From Vicinamibacterales bacterium (GTDB lineage Bacteria > Acidobacteriota > Vicinamibacteria > Vicinamibacterales > UBA2999), in contig JBAZYO010000019.1 of the NCBI GenBank assembly GCA_041659285.1, positions 1 through 64,000 of the forward strand: a stretch of 64,000 bases of DNA, written 5' to 3'. The notes under the pieces are model-generated. The model had not been told where the DNA came from, did not search any database, and worked only from the letters and a program-made list of their open reading frames with translations. Made by a program: the position numbers and the translations under genes. This document shows, in pieces, positions 53,506-62,294 of this stretch (positions are counted from its first letter, which is position 1; every line of letters starts with the position of its first letter).

Positions 53506-54794
53506 CAGGTCTCCAGCAGGTGGCGGCGCAGCAGGTCGATGGCCCAGTTGGCCGACATCGCCTTGACCATGTCGCGACCCCCCGGGAACCGGAACGTGCG
53601 CACGCGTGTGCCGGCGCCGGCCACGGCAATGCACACCGTGCCGACCGGCTTCTCCGCGCTGCCGCCGCCGGGGCCGGCGATGCCGGTGATGCCCACGCCG
53701 AGGTTGACCCGGGCGCGGTCGCGAATGCCTTCCGCCATGGCCGCGGCCACCGGCTCACTGACGGCGCCATGCTCGCGGATCAGCGCCGCGGGCACCCCGA
53801 GCAATTCCGACTTCGCCTCGTTGCTGTAGGCCACCACGCTGCGCTCGACGTAATCGGAGCTGCCCGGCACATCGGTCAGCCGCGAGGTGGCGAGTCCGCC
53901 CGTACACGATTCGGCCAGCGCGACGCGCCAGCCGCGCGCGCGCAACAGGGCGCCGACCACGGCCTCGAGCCCGGCGCCGTCAGTGCTGACCACGTCCCGT
54001 CCCAACGCGGCCGTCAGTTGGCAGACGGCGAGTTCCAGCGCCGCGGCCGCGCGTGACGCCTCGGTGGATTGCATGACCAGGTGCAGTTCGACCTGGCCGA
54101 GGCCGGCGAGGATCGTGGTTTCGATCGGCGGGTGCTGGTTCAGCCATTGTGAGTAGATTGGCTGGACGATTTCCTCCACCGCCGATTCACCCTTGCCGGA
54201 CACCCGGACCAGCCGGCGGAACAGGCGGGTGTCGCCGGCGCGAGCAAGCAGGCGCGTGCGCACCTCGCCTTCCATCATCGGCTTCATCTCGCGGGGCGGG
54301 CCCGGTAACAGGGCCACGATCGCCCCGTCGTGCTCGATCCACAGTCCCGGCGCGGTGCCGTTGGGGTTGGCCAGCACGGCGGCGCCCCGCGGCACCTGCG
54401 CCTGGCGCCGGTTGACGGCCGGCATCTTCCAGCCGCGCGACGCAAAGCGCCGCTCCATGGCGTCGATGATCGCGGGGTCCTCGTCCATCACCAACCCGAG
54501 GAGGGTCGCCACCACCTCGCGCGTGAGGTCGTCGTCGGTGGGGCCGAGGCCGCCGGTCAGGATGACGAGCCGATGGCGCGCCAGCGCGTGGGCGACGTGC
54601 GAGGTCAGCTCCGCGCGGTGGTCGCCCACAATCGCCTTGCAGGCGACGGCAATGCCCAGCTCGTTGAGCACCTGGGTGATGAACAGCGAGTTGGTGTCGA
54701 CCTTCTCGGGCGTGAGCAGTTCGCTGCCCACGGCGATGATCGTCGCGTCGAAGGGGCGGGACTCTACGCGATCAGCCACGACGGCATCCACCAC
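53505..54794 (-). CDS. cinA: CinA family protein, nicotinamide-nucleotide amidohydrolase
   Basis: 429 residues from GTG. The N-terminal MoCF-like domain (about 15-180, AVGSELLTPEKVDTNS and LTGGLGPTDDD) is followed by the C-terminal CinA domain with LAESCTGGLATSRLTDVPG and GITGIAGPGGG. It deamidates NMN in pyridine-nucleotide salvage. The first 31 bp overlap the pgpA end; a later start is possible. Confidence 0.93.
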   Translation of the reverse strand: MVDAVVADRVESRPFDATIIAVGSELLTPEKVDTNSLFITQVLNELGIAVACKAIVGDHRAELTSHVAHALARHRLVILTGGLGPTDDDLTREVVATLLGLVMDEDPAIIDAMERRFASRGWKMPAVNRRQAQVPRGAAVLANPNGTAPGLWIEHDGAIVALLPGPPREMKPMMEGEVRTRLLARAGDTRLFRRLVRVSGKGESAVEEIVQPIYSQWLNQHPPIETTILAGLGQVELHLVMQSTEASRAAAALELAVCQLTAALGRDVVSTDGAGLEAVVGALLRARGWRVALAESCTGGLATSRLTDVPGSSDYVERSVVAYSNEAKSELLGVPAALIREHGAVSEPVAAAMAEGIRDRARVNLGVGITGIAGPGGGSAEKPVGTVCIAVAGAGTRVRTFRFPGGRDMVKAMSANWAIDLLRRHLLET

Positions 54795-55231
54795 ATGCAG
54801 GCCCGGAGCACGAGGTGCGCGTACAACCCGGCGACCGCGTCATCGAGCATCACGCCGTAGCCGCCGGGCAGGTGTTCCATGCGGGCCGCTGGAAACGGCT
54901 TGACGATGTCGAACAGGCGAAACAGCAGGAACCCGACCAGCACGGCGGTCAGCGAGACCGGAATCACGGCGAGCGTGATGAGCATGCCGAGTACTTCATC
55001 GATCACGATCGGCCCCGGGTCCTTCTGGCCAAGGGCGCGCTCGGCGCCGTTGGCGGCCCACACGCCGGCCACCATCACCGCCGCGATCATGCCCAGTTCG
55101 AACGCCGGCATGCCGACCCAGCGCACGAACGCAAACAGCACCAGCGCCGCCAGCGAGCCGGCGGTGCCGGGCGCGATGGGAAAAAACCCGACGTAGCCGA
55201 AGGAGGCGATCAGGAGCGCAAGCTGGTTCAT
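54764..55231 (-). CDS. pgpA: Phosphatidylglycerophosphatase A
   Basis: 155 residues from ATG at 55231 (overlap ATGA with the RDD gene), with about four membrane helices. It removes phosphate from phosphatidylglycerol phosphate. Family motifs: GFFPIAPGTAGSLAAL near the start, DPGPIVIDEVLGML, and FRLFDIVKPFPAARME. Together with plsY and gpsA it forms a phospholipid group in this run. Confidence 0.93.
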   Translation of the reverse strand: MNQLALLIASFGYVGFFPIAPGTAGSLAALVLFAFVRWVGMPAFELGMIAAVMVAGVWAANGAERALGQKDPGPIVIDEVLGMLITLAVIPVSLTAVLVGFLLFRLFDIVKPFPAARMEHLPGGYGVMLDDAVAGLYAHLVLRACMWWMPSWLIA

Positions 55232-56226
55232 TCGCACACCACGCGGGTGCCCGCCAGGCGATCGTGCAGCGCGCGATGGTCGCTGCTGAACAACGCCGGC
55301 ACGTACGACAGGCCGAGGGTGATGGGCACCAGCATGCAGCCCACGGCGCGCAACACGCCGCCTGCCGCATCCACCGGCCGGCCGTCGTCACCGATCACGC
55401 GCAGCTTGAGCACCATCTTGCCAACGGTCTGGCCGCCGGCGACGGTGAACGAGGCCACATAGCCGAACGCCAGCAACCCCAGGAACCCGATGAACGGCAC
55501 CAGTGGCAGCACGCGAAAATCCGCCATCGTGGTCTGCAGGCCCGCGATCCGCAGCGTGAGAAACAGGACGGCCGCGTCGATGCCCACGAGCAGCGCGAGA
55601 TCGATCACGCCGGCGCCCACGCGCACCGCCAGCGGCGGCGCCTGCATGAGCGAGGCGACCGTCTCGCCGGCGGCGACACTCACCTCCGCCGTCTTCGGCG
55701 GCGCCGGTGCGGGATCGAAGGCGAGGGGCGTTTCCATCCGCACCGGCCGAGTGGTGCGAGGCCGGTTGCGGGGAATCTCGGGGGAGGCGCGCCTGACCGA
55801 CAGTGGCGTCCGCGCCGCGCGCGGCGGCAACAACGGCGCATCATCGAACGGCAGTGCCGTGGGGTCGGTGACGGCCTCGCCCGCCGTCGTCGCGTCGTCG
55901 CCGGCCGGCTCCCCCCCCACGTCCGCCGCGGTGGCCAAGGTCATGAAGGTCGCCGCGGGTGGTTCCACCGCCGGCACGGGAGGCGGCCCGGGTTCGGGCT
56001 CCGGATCGCCAAACAAACGATCGAGATCCAACGAGCTCGAATTCAGGCTGTCGCTCGGACGCGCGATGGGCGGCAAGTCGAAGTCGGCGCCAGGTTCCAC
56101 ACCGCTGTCCGAGCGCAGGGTGAGGTCAGGATCGGCGCTGAACGGCGAGAGTGAAAAGTCGTATTGACAGTTCCGGCACCGGTCGGTCGTCTCGAAACCG
56201 AGATAGCCGCATTTCGGACACTTCAT
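55228..56226 (-). CDS. RDD-family membrane protein with N-terminal zinc ribbon
   Basis: 332 residues. The N-terminus has a zinc-ribbon with Cys3, Cys6, Cys17 and Cys20 (MKCPKCGYLGFETTDRCRNC). A long Pro/Asp-rich disordered segment (about 25-190) follows, then an RDD domain (about 200-332) with three membrane helices and the Arg/Asp positions at the start of the first helix (PLAVRVGAGVIDLALL). Function of RDD proteins is mostly unknown; some act in ion exchange. It overlaps the upstream TPR gene and pgpA by four bases each. Confidence 0.82.
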   Translation of the reverse strand: MKCPKCGYLGFETTDRCRNCQYDFSLSPFSADPDLTLRSDSGVEPGADFDLPPIARPSDSLNSSSLDLDRLFGDPEPEPGPPPVPAVEPPAATFMTLATAADVGGEPAGDDATTAGEAVTDPTALPFDDAPLLPPRAARTPLSVRRASPEIPRNRPRTTRPVRMETPLAFDPAPAPPKTAEVSVAAGETVASLMQAPPLAVRVGAGVIDLALLVGIDAAVLFLTLRIAGLQTTMADFRVLPLVPFIGFLGLLAFGYVASFTVAGGQTVGKMVLKLRVIGDDGRPVDAAGGVLRAVGCMLVPITLGLSYVPALFSSDHRALHDRLAGTRVVCE

Positions 56227-57083
56227 TCGCGGGGTGGCGACGGTGAAGGGCCGGCGGCGGATGCGGGCGACGCCGTCTCGGCGCTCGCCACCGCCAGCAG
56301 TTCGCGTTGAATGTCGCCGCGCAACCGGTCGGCGTCCTGCCGGAGCGAGTCTCCCAGCGGCACCCGGTCGAGGGCCCGCATCGCGTCGCGCAGCTTGCCG
56401 CCGGCGAACAGGGCCCGTCCCTGCGCCAGGTATGCCTCGGTCGGCGATGGCACCGGCAACGGCGCCGGCGTGACGATGGCCGACGCCGGTGTGTCGGTGG
56501 TGGCCTGCACGGGGAACCAGTCGGCCAGGCCATTCGGGGTCACCATCACGAACGCAATCGCGGCCACGATCACGATGCCCGCCGCCATCGCCCACCACCG
56601 CGCGAGACTGCCGCGACGCTGATCCAGGCTCGGCACGTCGGCGGCCCGTGCCTGCCGGCGCACCCGTTCGCGAGCGGCCGGGGCCACTGGCGCCGTCGAG
56701 CGCTGGCCCAGGTCGAGCCGGTCGATGCGTCCGATCACCCCGAGGGCGACATCGTGCGAGGCCCCCTGGTCGAGCGCATCGCTGAGCAGGGCGCGAGCCC
56801 GCACCACTTCCCCGCGGCCGAAGGCCTCGAGGCCCTGATGCACGAGGGCTTCGGAGATGCGCTGTTGTTCGGCTTGGGCGCTGCGCGCCCGCTCGATGTA
56901 GGCGCGGGCGCGATCGTGGGTGCGATCCAGAAAGAGAACGCGCGTCCAGAGATTGATGGCGGCGTCGAACTCGCCCGCAAAATAGTGATCGAGGCCCGTC
57001 ACGAGCAGATGCTCGATGCGCCCTTCGTCTTCGGCGCTCGGCGCCTCGGACCGGCGCGGGCCTGACGTGTGCGGGTCGGCCAT
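56223..57083 (-). CDS. TPR-like membrane protein of unknown function
   Basis: 286 residues from the ATG at 57083. An N-terminal helical region (about 20-125) has repeats like HYFAGEFDAAINLWTRVLFL and GLEAFGRGEVVRARALLSDAL. A single membrane helix follows (about 170-190), then a periplasmic part with one more TPR-like pair. It heads the very long minus-strand run down to 38616. Function unknown. Confidence 0.72.
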   Translation of the reverse strand: MADPHTSGPRRSEAPSAEDEGRIEHLLVTGLDHYFAGEFDAAINLWTRVLFLDRTHDRARAYIERARSAQAEQQRISEALVHQGLEAFGRGEVVRARALLSDALDQGASHDVALGVIGRIDRLDLGQRSTAPVAPAARERVRRQARAADVPSLDQRRGSLARWWAMAAGIVIVAAIAFVMVTPNGLADWFPVQATTDTPASAIVTPAPLPVPSPTEAYLAQGRALFAGGKLRDAMRALDRVPLGDSLRQDADRLRGDIQRELLAVASAETASPASAAGPSPSPPRE

Positions 57084-57098
57084 GGGTAAGTGACGGTG

Positions 57099-57104
57099 AT
57101 TATA
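57099..57104 (-). promoter_or_regulatory. -10 element at the head of the 57083-to-38616 gene run
   Basis: Perfect TATAAT on the minus strand, 15 bases before the ATG at 57083. The leader would be only about 8-9 nt, too short for a normal ribosome site. It lies just beyond the palindromic repeats. Confidence 0.5.
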
Positions 57105-57114
57105 GCACTTACCC

Positions 57115-57188
57115 GACTCCCGGCACCCCGTAAAGGGGTGCCCTACACGATGACTCCCGGCACCCCATAAAGGGGTGCCCTGCACGAT
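57115..57188. repeat. Two tandem 37-bp units carrying the GGCACCCC/GGGGTGCC palindrome
   Basis: Units 57115-57151 and 57152-57188 start with GACTCCCGGCACCCC and differ at two or so positions. Each holds GGCACCCC and its reverse complement about 5 bases apart. The same core is at 35503-35532. Confidence 0.85.
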
Positions 57189-57221
57189 GTGTCAGGGAGG
57201 GCCGCGAGCGACGCTTCTCGT

Positions 57222-57263
57222 GTAGGGCACCCCTTTTAGGGGTGCCGAGCGAGGGTGCCCTAC
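57222..57263. repeat. Inverted copy and half copy of the same palindrome
   Basis: GTAGGGCACCCC (57222-57233) and GGGGTGCC (57239-57246) form an inverted copy of the tandem units. A half copy GGGTGCCCTAC ends at 57263 and runs into TACAAT. Confidence 0.8.
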
Positions 57264-57266
57264 AAT
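57261..57266 (+). promoter_or_regulatory. -10-like TACAAT at the repeat end, before the formimidoyltransferase gene
   Basis: TACAAT is formed by the CCCTAC end of the repeat plus AAT. The ATG follows after 8 bases, giving a leader of only one or two nucleotides if used. Confidence 0.45.
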
Positions 57267-57274
57267 CGTGGGAC

Positions 57275-58174
57275 ATGCCGACCATCGAGTGTGTCCCCAA
57301 TATCAGCGAAGGCCGTCGTCCCGAGGTCATCAACGCCCTGGCCGCGACGCTGCGGGCCGTGCCCGGCATGCGCGTGCTCGACGTCCAGTCCGACGCCACC
57401 CACAACCGTTCGGTGTTCACGCTGGCGGGCACGGCGGCGGCACTCGCCGAAGGCATCCCCAAGCTGTTCGAGGGCGCGATCGCGGCGATCGATCTCCGGA
57501 CCCACACCGGCGAGCATCCGCGGCTCGGCGCCGTGGACGTCGTGCCGTTCATCCCGATCGAGGGCGTGACGATGGCGGCCTGCGTCCAGCTGGCGAAGTC
57601 GGTGGCGGCGGACGTCGCGCAGCGGTTCGCGCTGCCGGTCTACTTGTATGAGGACGCGTCAACGAACCCGGCGCGCAAGAACCTCGAGGACATCCGCCGC
57701 GGCGAATTCGAGGGCCTCGCGGCGAAGATGGCGCAGCCGGCCTGGGCGCCGGATTTCGGACCGGCGGCGCCGCATGCCAGCGCCGGCGCGTCGGTCATCG
57801 GCGCGCGCATGCCGCTGATTGCCTACAACATCAATCTCGCCACCGACCGGCTGGATGTCGCCAAGAAGATCGCGGCAGCCGTCCGCATGAGCAGCGGCGG
57901 CCTGCGTTTCGTCAAGGCCATGGGTATTCCGCTCGCGGACCGCGGCATCGTTCAGGTCTCGATCAACCTGACCAACTACGAGAAGACACCGATGTTCCGG
58001 GTGTTCGAACTGGTCAAGCGCGAGGCGCAGCGCTACGGCGTCCAGGTATTGGAAAGCGAGATCGTCGGGCTGGTGCCATCCGCCGCCCTCACCCAGGCGG
58101 CAGAGTACTACCTGCAGCTGGAAGGCTTCTCGTCGGCGCAAATCCTGGAGAAGAAGCTGGACGAGACCGGCTGA
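57275..58174 (+). CDS. ftcD: Glutamate formimidoyltransferase
   Basis: 299 residues. It transfers the formimino group of formiminoglutamate to tetrahydrofolate in histidine breakdown. Motifs: IECVPNISEGRRPEVINAL, DATHNRSVFTLAG, THTGEHPRLGAVDVVPF with the catalytic His, and NINLATDRLDVAKKIA. It is the single-domain type without the cyclodeaminase half. It stands alone between divergent and convergent neighbours; its end abuts ntrX. No other hut genes are seen. Confidence 0.93.
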   Translation: MPTIECVPNISEGRRPEVINALAATLRAVPGMRVLDVQSDATHNRSVFTLAGTAAALAEGIPKLFEGAIAAIDLRTHTGEHPRLGAVDVVPFIPIEGVTMAACVQLAKSVAADVAQRFALPVYLYEDASTNPARKNLEDIRRGEFEGLAAKMAQPAWAPDFGPAAPHASAGASVIGARMPLIAYNINLATDRLDVAKKIAAAVRMSSGGLRFVKAMGIPLADRGIVQVSINLTNYEKTPMFRVFELVKREAQRYGVQVLESEIVGLVPSAALTQAAEYYLQLEGFSSAQILEKKLDETG

Positions 58175-59542
58175 TCACTTGTCGCTGCGCGGCGTCACGC
58201 CGAACGCGCGCAGTTTCTTGTAGAGATTGGAGCGCTCGACGCCGAGCACTTCGGCGGTGCGCGACATGTTGCCCTGCTGGGCGGCCAGCGTCTGCAGGAT
58301 GTAGTCCTTCTCGAACTCGTCGCGGGCCTCCGACAGCGGCCTGGCCGACCCGTGCGCGGCCGGCGCGTCGGGCACCCCGTCGCGGCCCAGGAACCCGAGG
58401 TCCTGCGCGGTGATGGTGTCGCCCTGCACCATGATGATCAGACGCTCGACCACGTTGCGCAGCTCGCGGACGTTGCCCGGCCACGCGTACTGCCGTAACC
58501 GCGCCGCCGCTTCGGGCGCCATGCGCTTCGGGCGCCGGCCGTATTCGGTGGCCAGCAGCGCCATGAAGTGATCCGCCAGCGGCGCGATGTCGTCCTGTCG
58601 CTCGCGCAGCGACGGCACGAAGATCGGCACGACGTTGAGGCGGAAGTACAAGTCCTCGCGAAAGCGGCCGGCGCGAATCTCTTCGAGCAGGTCCTTGTTG
58701 GTGGCGGCGACCACGCGCACATCCACCTTGATGCGCTGCGTGCCGCCGACCCGCTCCATCACCTGTTCCTGCAGCACCCGCAGCACCTTGGCCTGGGTCT
58801 TCAGGCTCATGTCGGCGATTTCGTCGAGAAAGATCGTGCCCGTGGTGGCCTGCTCGAATCGACCGGGCTTGTCGGCGACCGCCCCGGTAAAGGCGCCGCG
58901 CATGTGGCCAAACAGTTCCGATTCGATCAACTCCTCGGGAATGGCGGCGCAATTCACCTCGATGAACGGGCCGTTCTTGCGCCGGCTCGACTGGTGAATC
59001 GTCCGCGCCACCAGTTCCTTGCCGGTGCCGCTGTCGCCCAGGATCAGCACGCGGCCGTTGGTTGGCGCCGCCTGCGCCACATGTTCGCGCAGGCGCAGCA
59101 TCGGGGCGCTCTCCCCCACCATGATGTTTTGCTGCTGCCGATCGACCTTGGCGCGCAGCACGCGGTTTTCGGCCTCGAGGTCGCGCTGGCGCAGGGCGTT
59201 GCGCACCACCAGCACGGTCTTCTCGAGCGAGAGCGGCTTTTCGATGAAGTCGAAGGCGCCCATCTTGATGGCGCGCACGGCCGACTCGATGTTGCCGTGG
59301 CCCGAAATGATCACCACCTGCGAGTCAATCTCGCGCTCCCGGAGGCGCTGCAGCGTGGTCAGGCCATCCAGGCCCGGCAGCCAGATGTCGAGCACGATGA
59401 CATCGTAGGCGTTGCTGTTCGCCTGCTCGAGACATTCCTCGCCGGTGCCGACGGCGTCAACGTCGAAGCCCTCGTCCTTGAGGACGCCGCTGACCGACGA
59501 ACGCACGCCCGGCTCATCATCAACTACAAGAATGGACGGCAT
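58175..59542 (-). CDS. ntrX: Sigma-54-dependent response regulator NtrX-like
   Basis: 455 residues. Receiver domain (1-120) with acidic DD at 8-9, phosphoacceptor Asp52 and IEKPLS near the end. The AAA+ domain (about 140-380) has Walker A GDSGTGKELVA and the sigma-54 contact loop GAFTGAVADKPG. A Fis-type HTH closes it (MSRTAEVLGVERSNLYKKL). ATG overlaps the ntrY stop (TGATG). It likely answers to the kinase upstream; targets are unknown. Confidence 0.92.
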   Translation of the reverse strand: MPSILVVDDEPGVRSSVSGVLKDEGFDVDAVGTGEECLEQANSNAYDVIVLDIWLPGLDGLTTLQRLREREIDSQVVIISGHGNIESAVRAIKMGAFDFIEKPLSLEKTVLVVRNALRQRDLEAENRVLRAKVDRQQQNIMVGESAPMLRLREHVAQAAPTNGRVLILGDSGTGKELVARTIHQSSRRKNGPFIEVNCAAIPEELIESELFGHMRGAFTGAVADKPGRFEQATTGTIFLDEIADMSLKTQAKVLRVLQEQVMERVGGTQRIKVDVRVVAATNKDLLEEIRAGRFREDLYFRLNVVPIFVPSLRERQDDIAPLADHFMALLATEYGRRPKRMAPEAAARLRQYAWPGNVRELRNVVERLIIMVQGDTITAQDLGFLGRDGVPDAPAAHGSARPLSEARDEFEKDYILQTLAAQQGNMSRTAEVLGVERSNLYKKLRAFGVTPRSDK

Positions 59543-61821
59543 CAGGCTGGTAACTCGATGATAAACCGGGTGCCGGTCGGCGTGTTGTCGAACACGTCGA
59601 TGCTCCCGCCATGTTCGGCGACGATGCGGCGGACGATGGCCAGGCCGAGGCCGCTGCCGCGGCCCTTGGTCGAATAGTACGGCAGGAACAGCTTGTCCCG
59701 CTCCGCCGGCGGAATGCCGGGGCCGGTGTCGGCCACCACCACGCGCACCAGGCTGTTCGGCACGTCGCGCGCGGTTTCAATCGTGATCGCGCCGCTGCGG
59801 CCCATCGCCTCGATGGCGTTGTCCACCAGGTTGATGATGACGCGCTTCATCTGCTCCGGATCGACGCGCACCTGCGACACCGCGGGGTCGAAGCGTTTCT
59901 CGAAGGTCACCGACGCGAACAGCCCGTCATACAGGGCGAGGGTCGTGCTCAGCAGGTCGTGCAGCTCGGTCGGCACCGCCCGCGGCGCCGGCATGCGGGC
60001 GAACTGGGAGAACTCGTCCACCAGCCCCTTGAGCGACTCCACCTCGCCGATGATCGTCGAGGTGCATTCCTGCACCAGGTCCTGGAGCGGCGGCGCCACG
60101 TCACTGAGCTTGCGGCGCAGGCGTTCGGCCGACAGCTGGATCGGCGTCAGCGGGTTCTTGATCTCGTGCGCCAGCCGCCGCGCCACCTCGCGCCACGCCG
60201 CGACCTTCTGCGCCCGGATCAGCGGCGTCACGTCATCCACCACCAGCACGGTGCCGTCGAAGCCGCCGTCAGTGCCGGGCACGCGGGTCGCCGCCGCCAC
60301 CACGTGGCGTTCGCGGCCGTCGCGGACCAGCGCCACCTCCTGCGCGAACGAATCCATGCGGGCGCGCGCGGCCTGATCGAGCACGTCGTTGATCACCGCC
60401 AGGTCGGGCCGGGCGAACACGTCCACCGCGGGGCTGCCCACCACGCCGGCGTCCACTTCCAGCAGGCGCAGGGCCGAGGGGTTGATGGTGCCGATGCGGC
60501 CCGAGCGGTCGATCGACACCACGCCGGTGGCGATACGCTCGAGGATGGCCTCGATGTAGCGGCGGCGGCCTTCGCCCTCCTCGTGCTTCCGCTCGAGATC
60601 GATGCTGGCGCGCTCCAGCCGGCGGCGGCTTGACGCCACCTCCGCGGCCATCGCGTTGAAGGCCTCGACCATCGACCCGAACTCGTCGGAGCCCTCGTGC
60701 GCGATGCGATGGTCGTAGTGGCCGGCGCCGATTTCCTTCGCCGCCTCCGACAACATCTGCACGGGCCGCGTGATCCGCTTGGCCAGGTACAGGCCCATCC
60801 AGGTCGAGCCGACCAGGATCAGCAGCGTGACCATCACGAAGAACGAGACGTAGACGCCGGCCAGCGGCTGCTTCAGGACGCGCAGCTGCGTGTAGTCCTC
60901 GTAGGCCTTGGTCATGCGGCGGGAGCGTTCGGCCAGTTCGCCCGACAGGTACTCACTGACGACGACCGCGCCGGTGACCTGGCCGGCCGCGTTGCGCACG
61001 ACCTGGCCGACGTGCAGCAGGTCGCCGCCGCCCGAGAGTTGCTCGAGCACGCTTGGGGCGCTCTCATTGCCAGACGCGGCGCGCGCGGCCAGCCGGTCGG
61101 CGGAGCCGCGGGCCCACCCTTGCGGCATCGACGGTGACGCCACGTCCACCAGCGACACCACGTCCACCGGCTGCCCCGGCAGCCGCTCGGCGCGATAGAC
61201 CTGCACCATGCCCACGCGCGGCCCGGTCACCTCCGGCACGACGAGGTCCTGCACGCGCGCCATGTCGGTGGCACCGAGGTCGACGCGGCCCAGCTCGCGC
61301 GCCAGCCGCGAGGCCTGATCGGCCACCAGCCGCTCACGCTCCTGGTAGTAGTCGGCCGCGATGCTGTTGGCACCGGAGAGGATCTCTTCCATCGGCGTGT
61401 TGAACCAGCGATCGACGGCGGTCAGCACGACGCGGCTGCCGACGATCAGCACGAGCACGGCGGGAATCACGGTCAGGCCGAGGAACGCGAGGACCAGCTT
61501 GGCGCGGAAGCGGCCAAGCGGCAGGCCGCTGCGGCCGTCGAACACCGACTTGATGACGTTGCGCGCGAGTACGAAGCCCAGCGCCACGAGCATCGTGATG
61601 TTGGTGGCGTACAACGCGTAGAGGACGACCTCCGTCAGGAAGTCCGGCGACAGCGTGGCGGTGCGATCGGCCAGCCAGACGATGCCGCCGAGGGCGACGA
61701 GCAAGATGACAATGCCCGCCAGGATCAGGGGCGGGTTGTCGCGGAACGGCCGGCGCGAACGCGCCGCGGGCAGTCTGGCGGCCGGCCTCGATGCGGAACT
61801 GAGGGGCTTGGCGGTCGCCAC
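59542..61821 (-). CDS. ntrY: NtrY-like sensor histidine kinase
   Basis: 759 residues. Three membrane helices near the N-terminus (about 30-135), a periplasmic sensor region, a fourth helix (about 325-345), then HAMP, PAS (about 425-530), HisKA with the phosphorylated His near 550 in RRLAHEIKNPLTPIQLS, and an HATPase domain with NLVDNAIEA, DTGPGIPP and GRGSGLGLAI. It forms a two-component pair with the downstream regulator. In other bacteria NtrYX governs nitrogen, redox and envelope responses. Confidence 0.92.
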   Translation of the reverse strand: MATAKPLSSASRPAARLPAARSRRPFRDNPPLILAGIVILLVALGGIVWLADRTATLSPDFLTEVVLYALYATNITMLVALGFVLARNVIKSVFDGRSGLPLGRFRAKLVLAFLGLTVIPAVLVLIVGSRVVLTAVDRWFNTPMEEILSGANSIAADYYQERERLVADQASRLARELGRVDLGATDMARVQDLVVPEVTGPRVGMVQVYRAERLPGQPVDVVSLVDVASPSMPQGWARGSADRLAARAASGNESAPSVLEQLSGGGDLLHVGQVVRNAAGQVTGAVVVSEYLSGELAERSRRMTKAYEDYTQLRVLKQPLAGVYVSFFVMVTLLILVGSTWMGLYLAKRITRPVQMLSEAAKEIGAGHYDHRIAHEGSDEFGSMVEAFNAMAAEVASSRRRLERASIDLERKHEEGEGRRRYIEAILERIATGVVSIDRSGRIGTINPSALRLLEVDAGVVGSPAVDVFARPDLAVINDVLDQAARARMDSFAQEVALVRDGRERHVVAAATRVPGTDGGFDGTVLVVDDVTPLIRAQKVAAWREVARRLAHEIKNPLTPIQLSAERLRRKLSDVAPPLQDLVQECTSTIIGEVESLKGLVDEFSQFARMPAPRAVPTELHDLLSTTLALYDGLFASVTFEKRFDPAVSQVRVDPEQMKRVIINLVDNAIEAMGRSGAITIETARDVPNSLVRVVVADTGPGIPPAERDKLFLPYYSTKGRGSGLGLAIVRRIVAEHGGSIDVFDNTPTGTRFIIELPA

Positions 61822-61829
61822 GGGCAGGC

Positions 61830-62294
61830 CTATTCCTTGTTGCCTCGAAGGGCGCGCGCTTCCTGCACGAAGTCGTCGACGTCGCGGAAGTCGCGATAGA
61901 CCGACGCAAAGCGCACGTACGCCACCTGGTCGAGCCGCTTGAGCTCCTGCATGACCAGCGCGCCGAGATCCTTGCCCGGGATCTCGCGCTCGGGCTTCTC
62001 AATCAGCAGCTGTTCCGCCATGTCGGCGATCTCCTCGATGTCGGCGACCTTCACCGGACGCTTCTCGCACGCCTTGAGCAGGCCGCCGATCAGCTTCTGG
62101 CGCTCAAACCGCTCGCGCGTGCCGTCCTTCTTCACCACCATGTAGGGAATCTCGTCGATGCGCTCGTAACTAGTGAAGCGCTTCCGGCAGCTGTCGTTGA
62201 GACACTGCCGGCGACGGCGAATCACATCGCCTTCGCGGCTCTCGCGCGAATCGACCACCTTGTCGCCCAGCTCACCGCAGAACGGACATTTCAC
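61830..62294 (-). CDS. nrdR: Transcriptional repressor NrdR with an enlarged second zinc knuckle
   Basis: 154 residues from GTG at 62294 (overlap GTGA with the upstream gene). NrdR binds NrdR boxes and represses ribonucleotide reductase. The zinc ribbon begins KCPFCGELGDKVVDSR, followed by RRRRQCLNDSCRKRFTSYE. The second Cys pair is CxxxxC rather than the usual CxxC. An ATP-cone domain (about 48-140, VVKKDGTRERFERQKLIGGL) follows. No nrd gene is close by. Confidence 0.93.
   Translation of the reverse strand: MKCPFCGELGDKVVDSRESREGDVIRRRRQCLNDSCRKRFTSYERIDEIPYMVVKKDGTRERFERQKLIGGLLKACEKRPVKVADIEEIADMAEQLLIEKPEREIPGKDLGALVMQELKRLDQVAYVRFASVYRDFRDVDDFVQEARALRGNKE

Noticed and set aside
57115..57263. 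Possible CRISPR array
   Set aside because: Only two direct copies with no unique spacers, one copy inverted, and each unit is itself a palindrome; no cas genes nearby.
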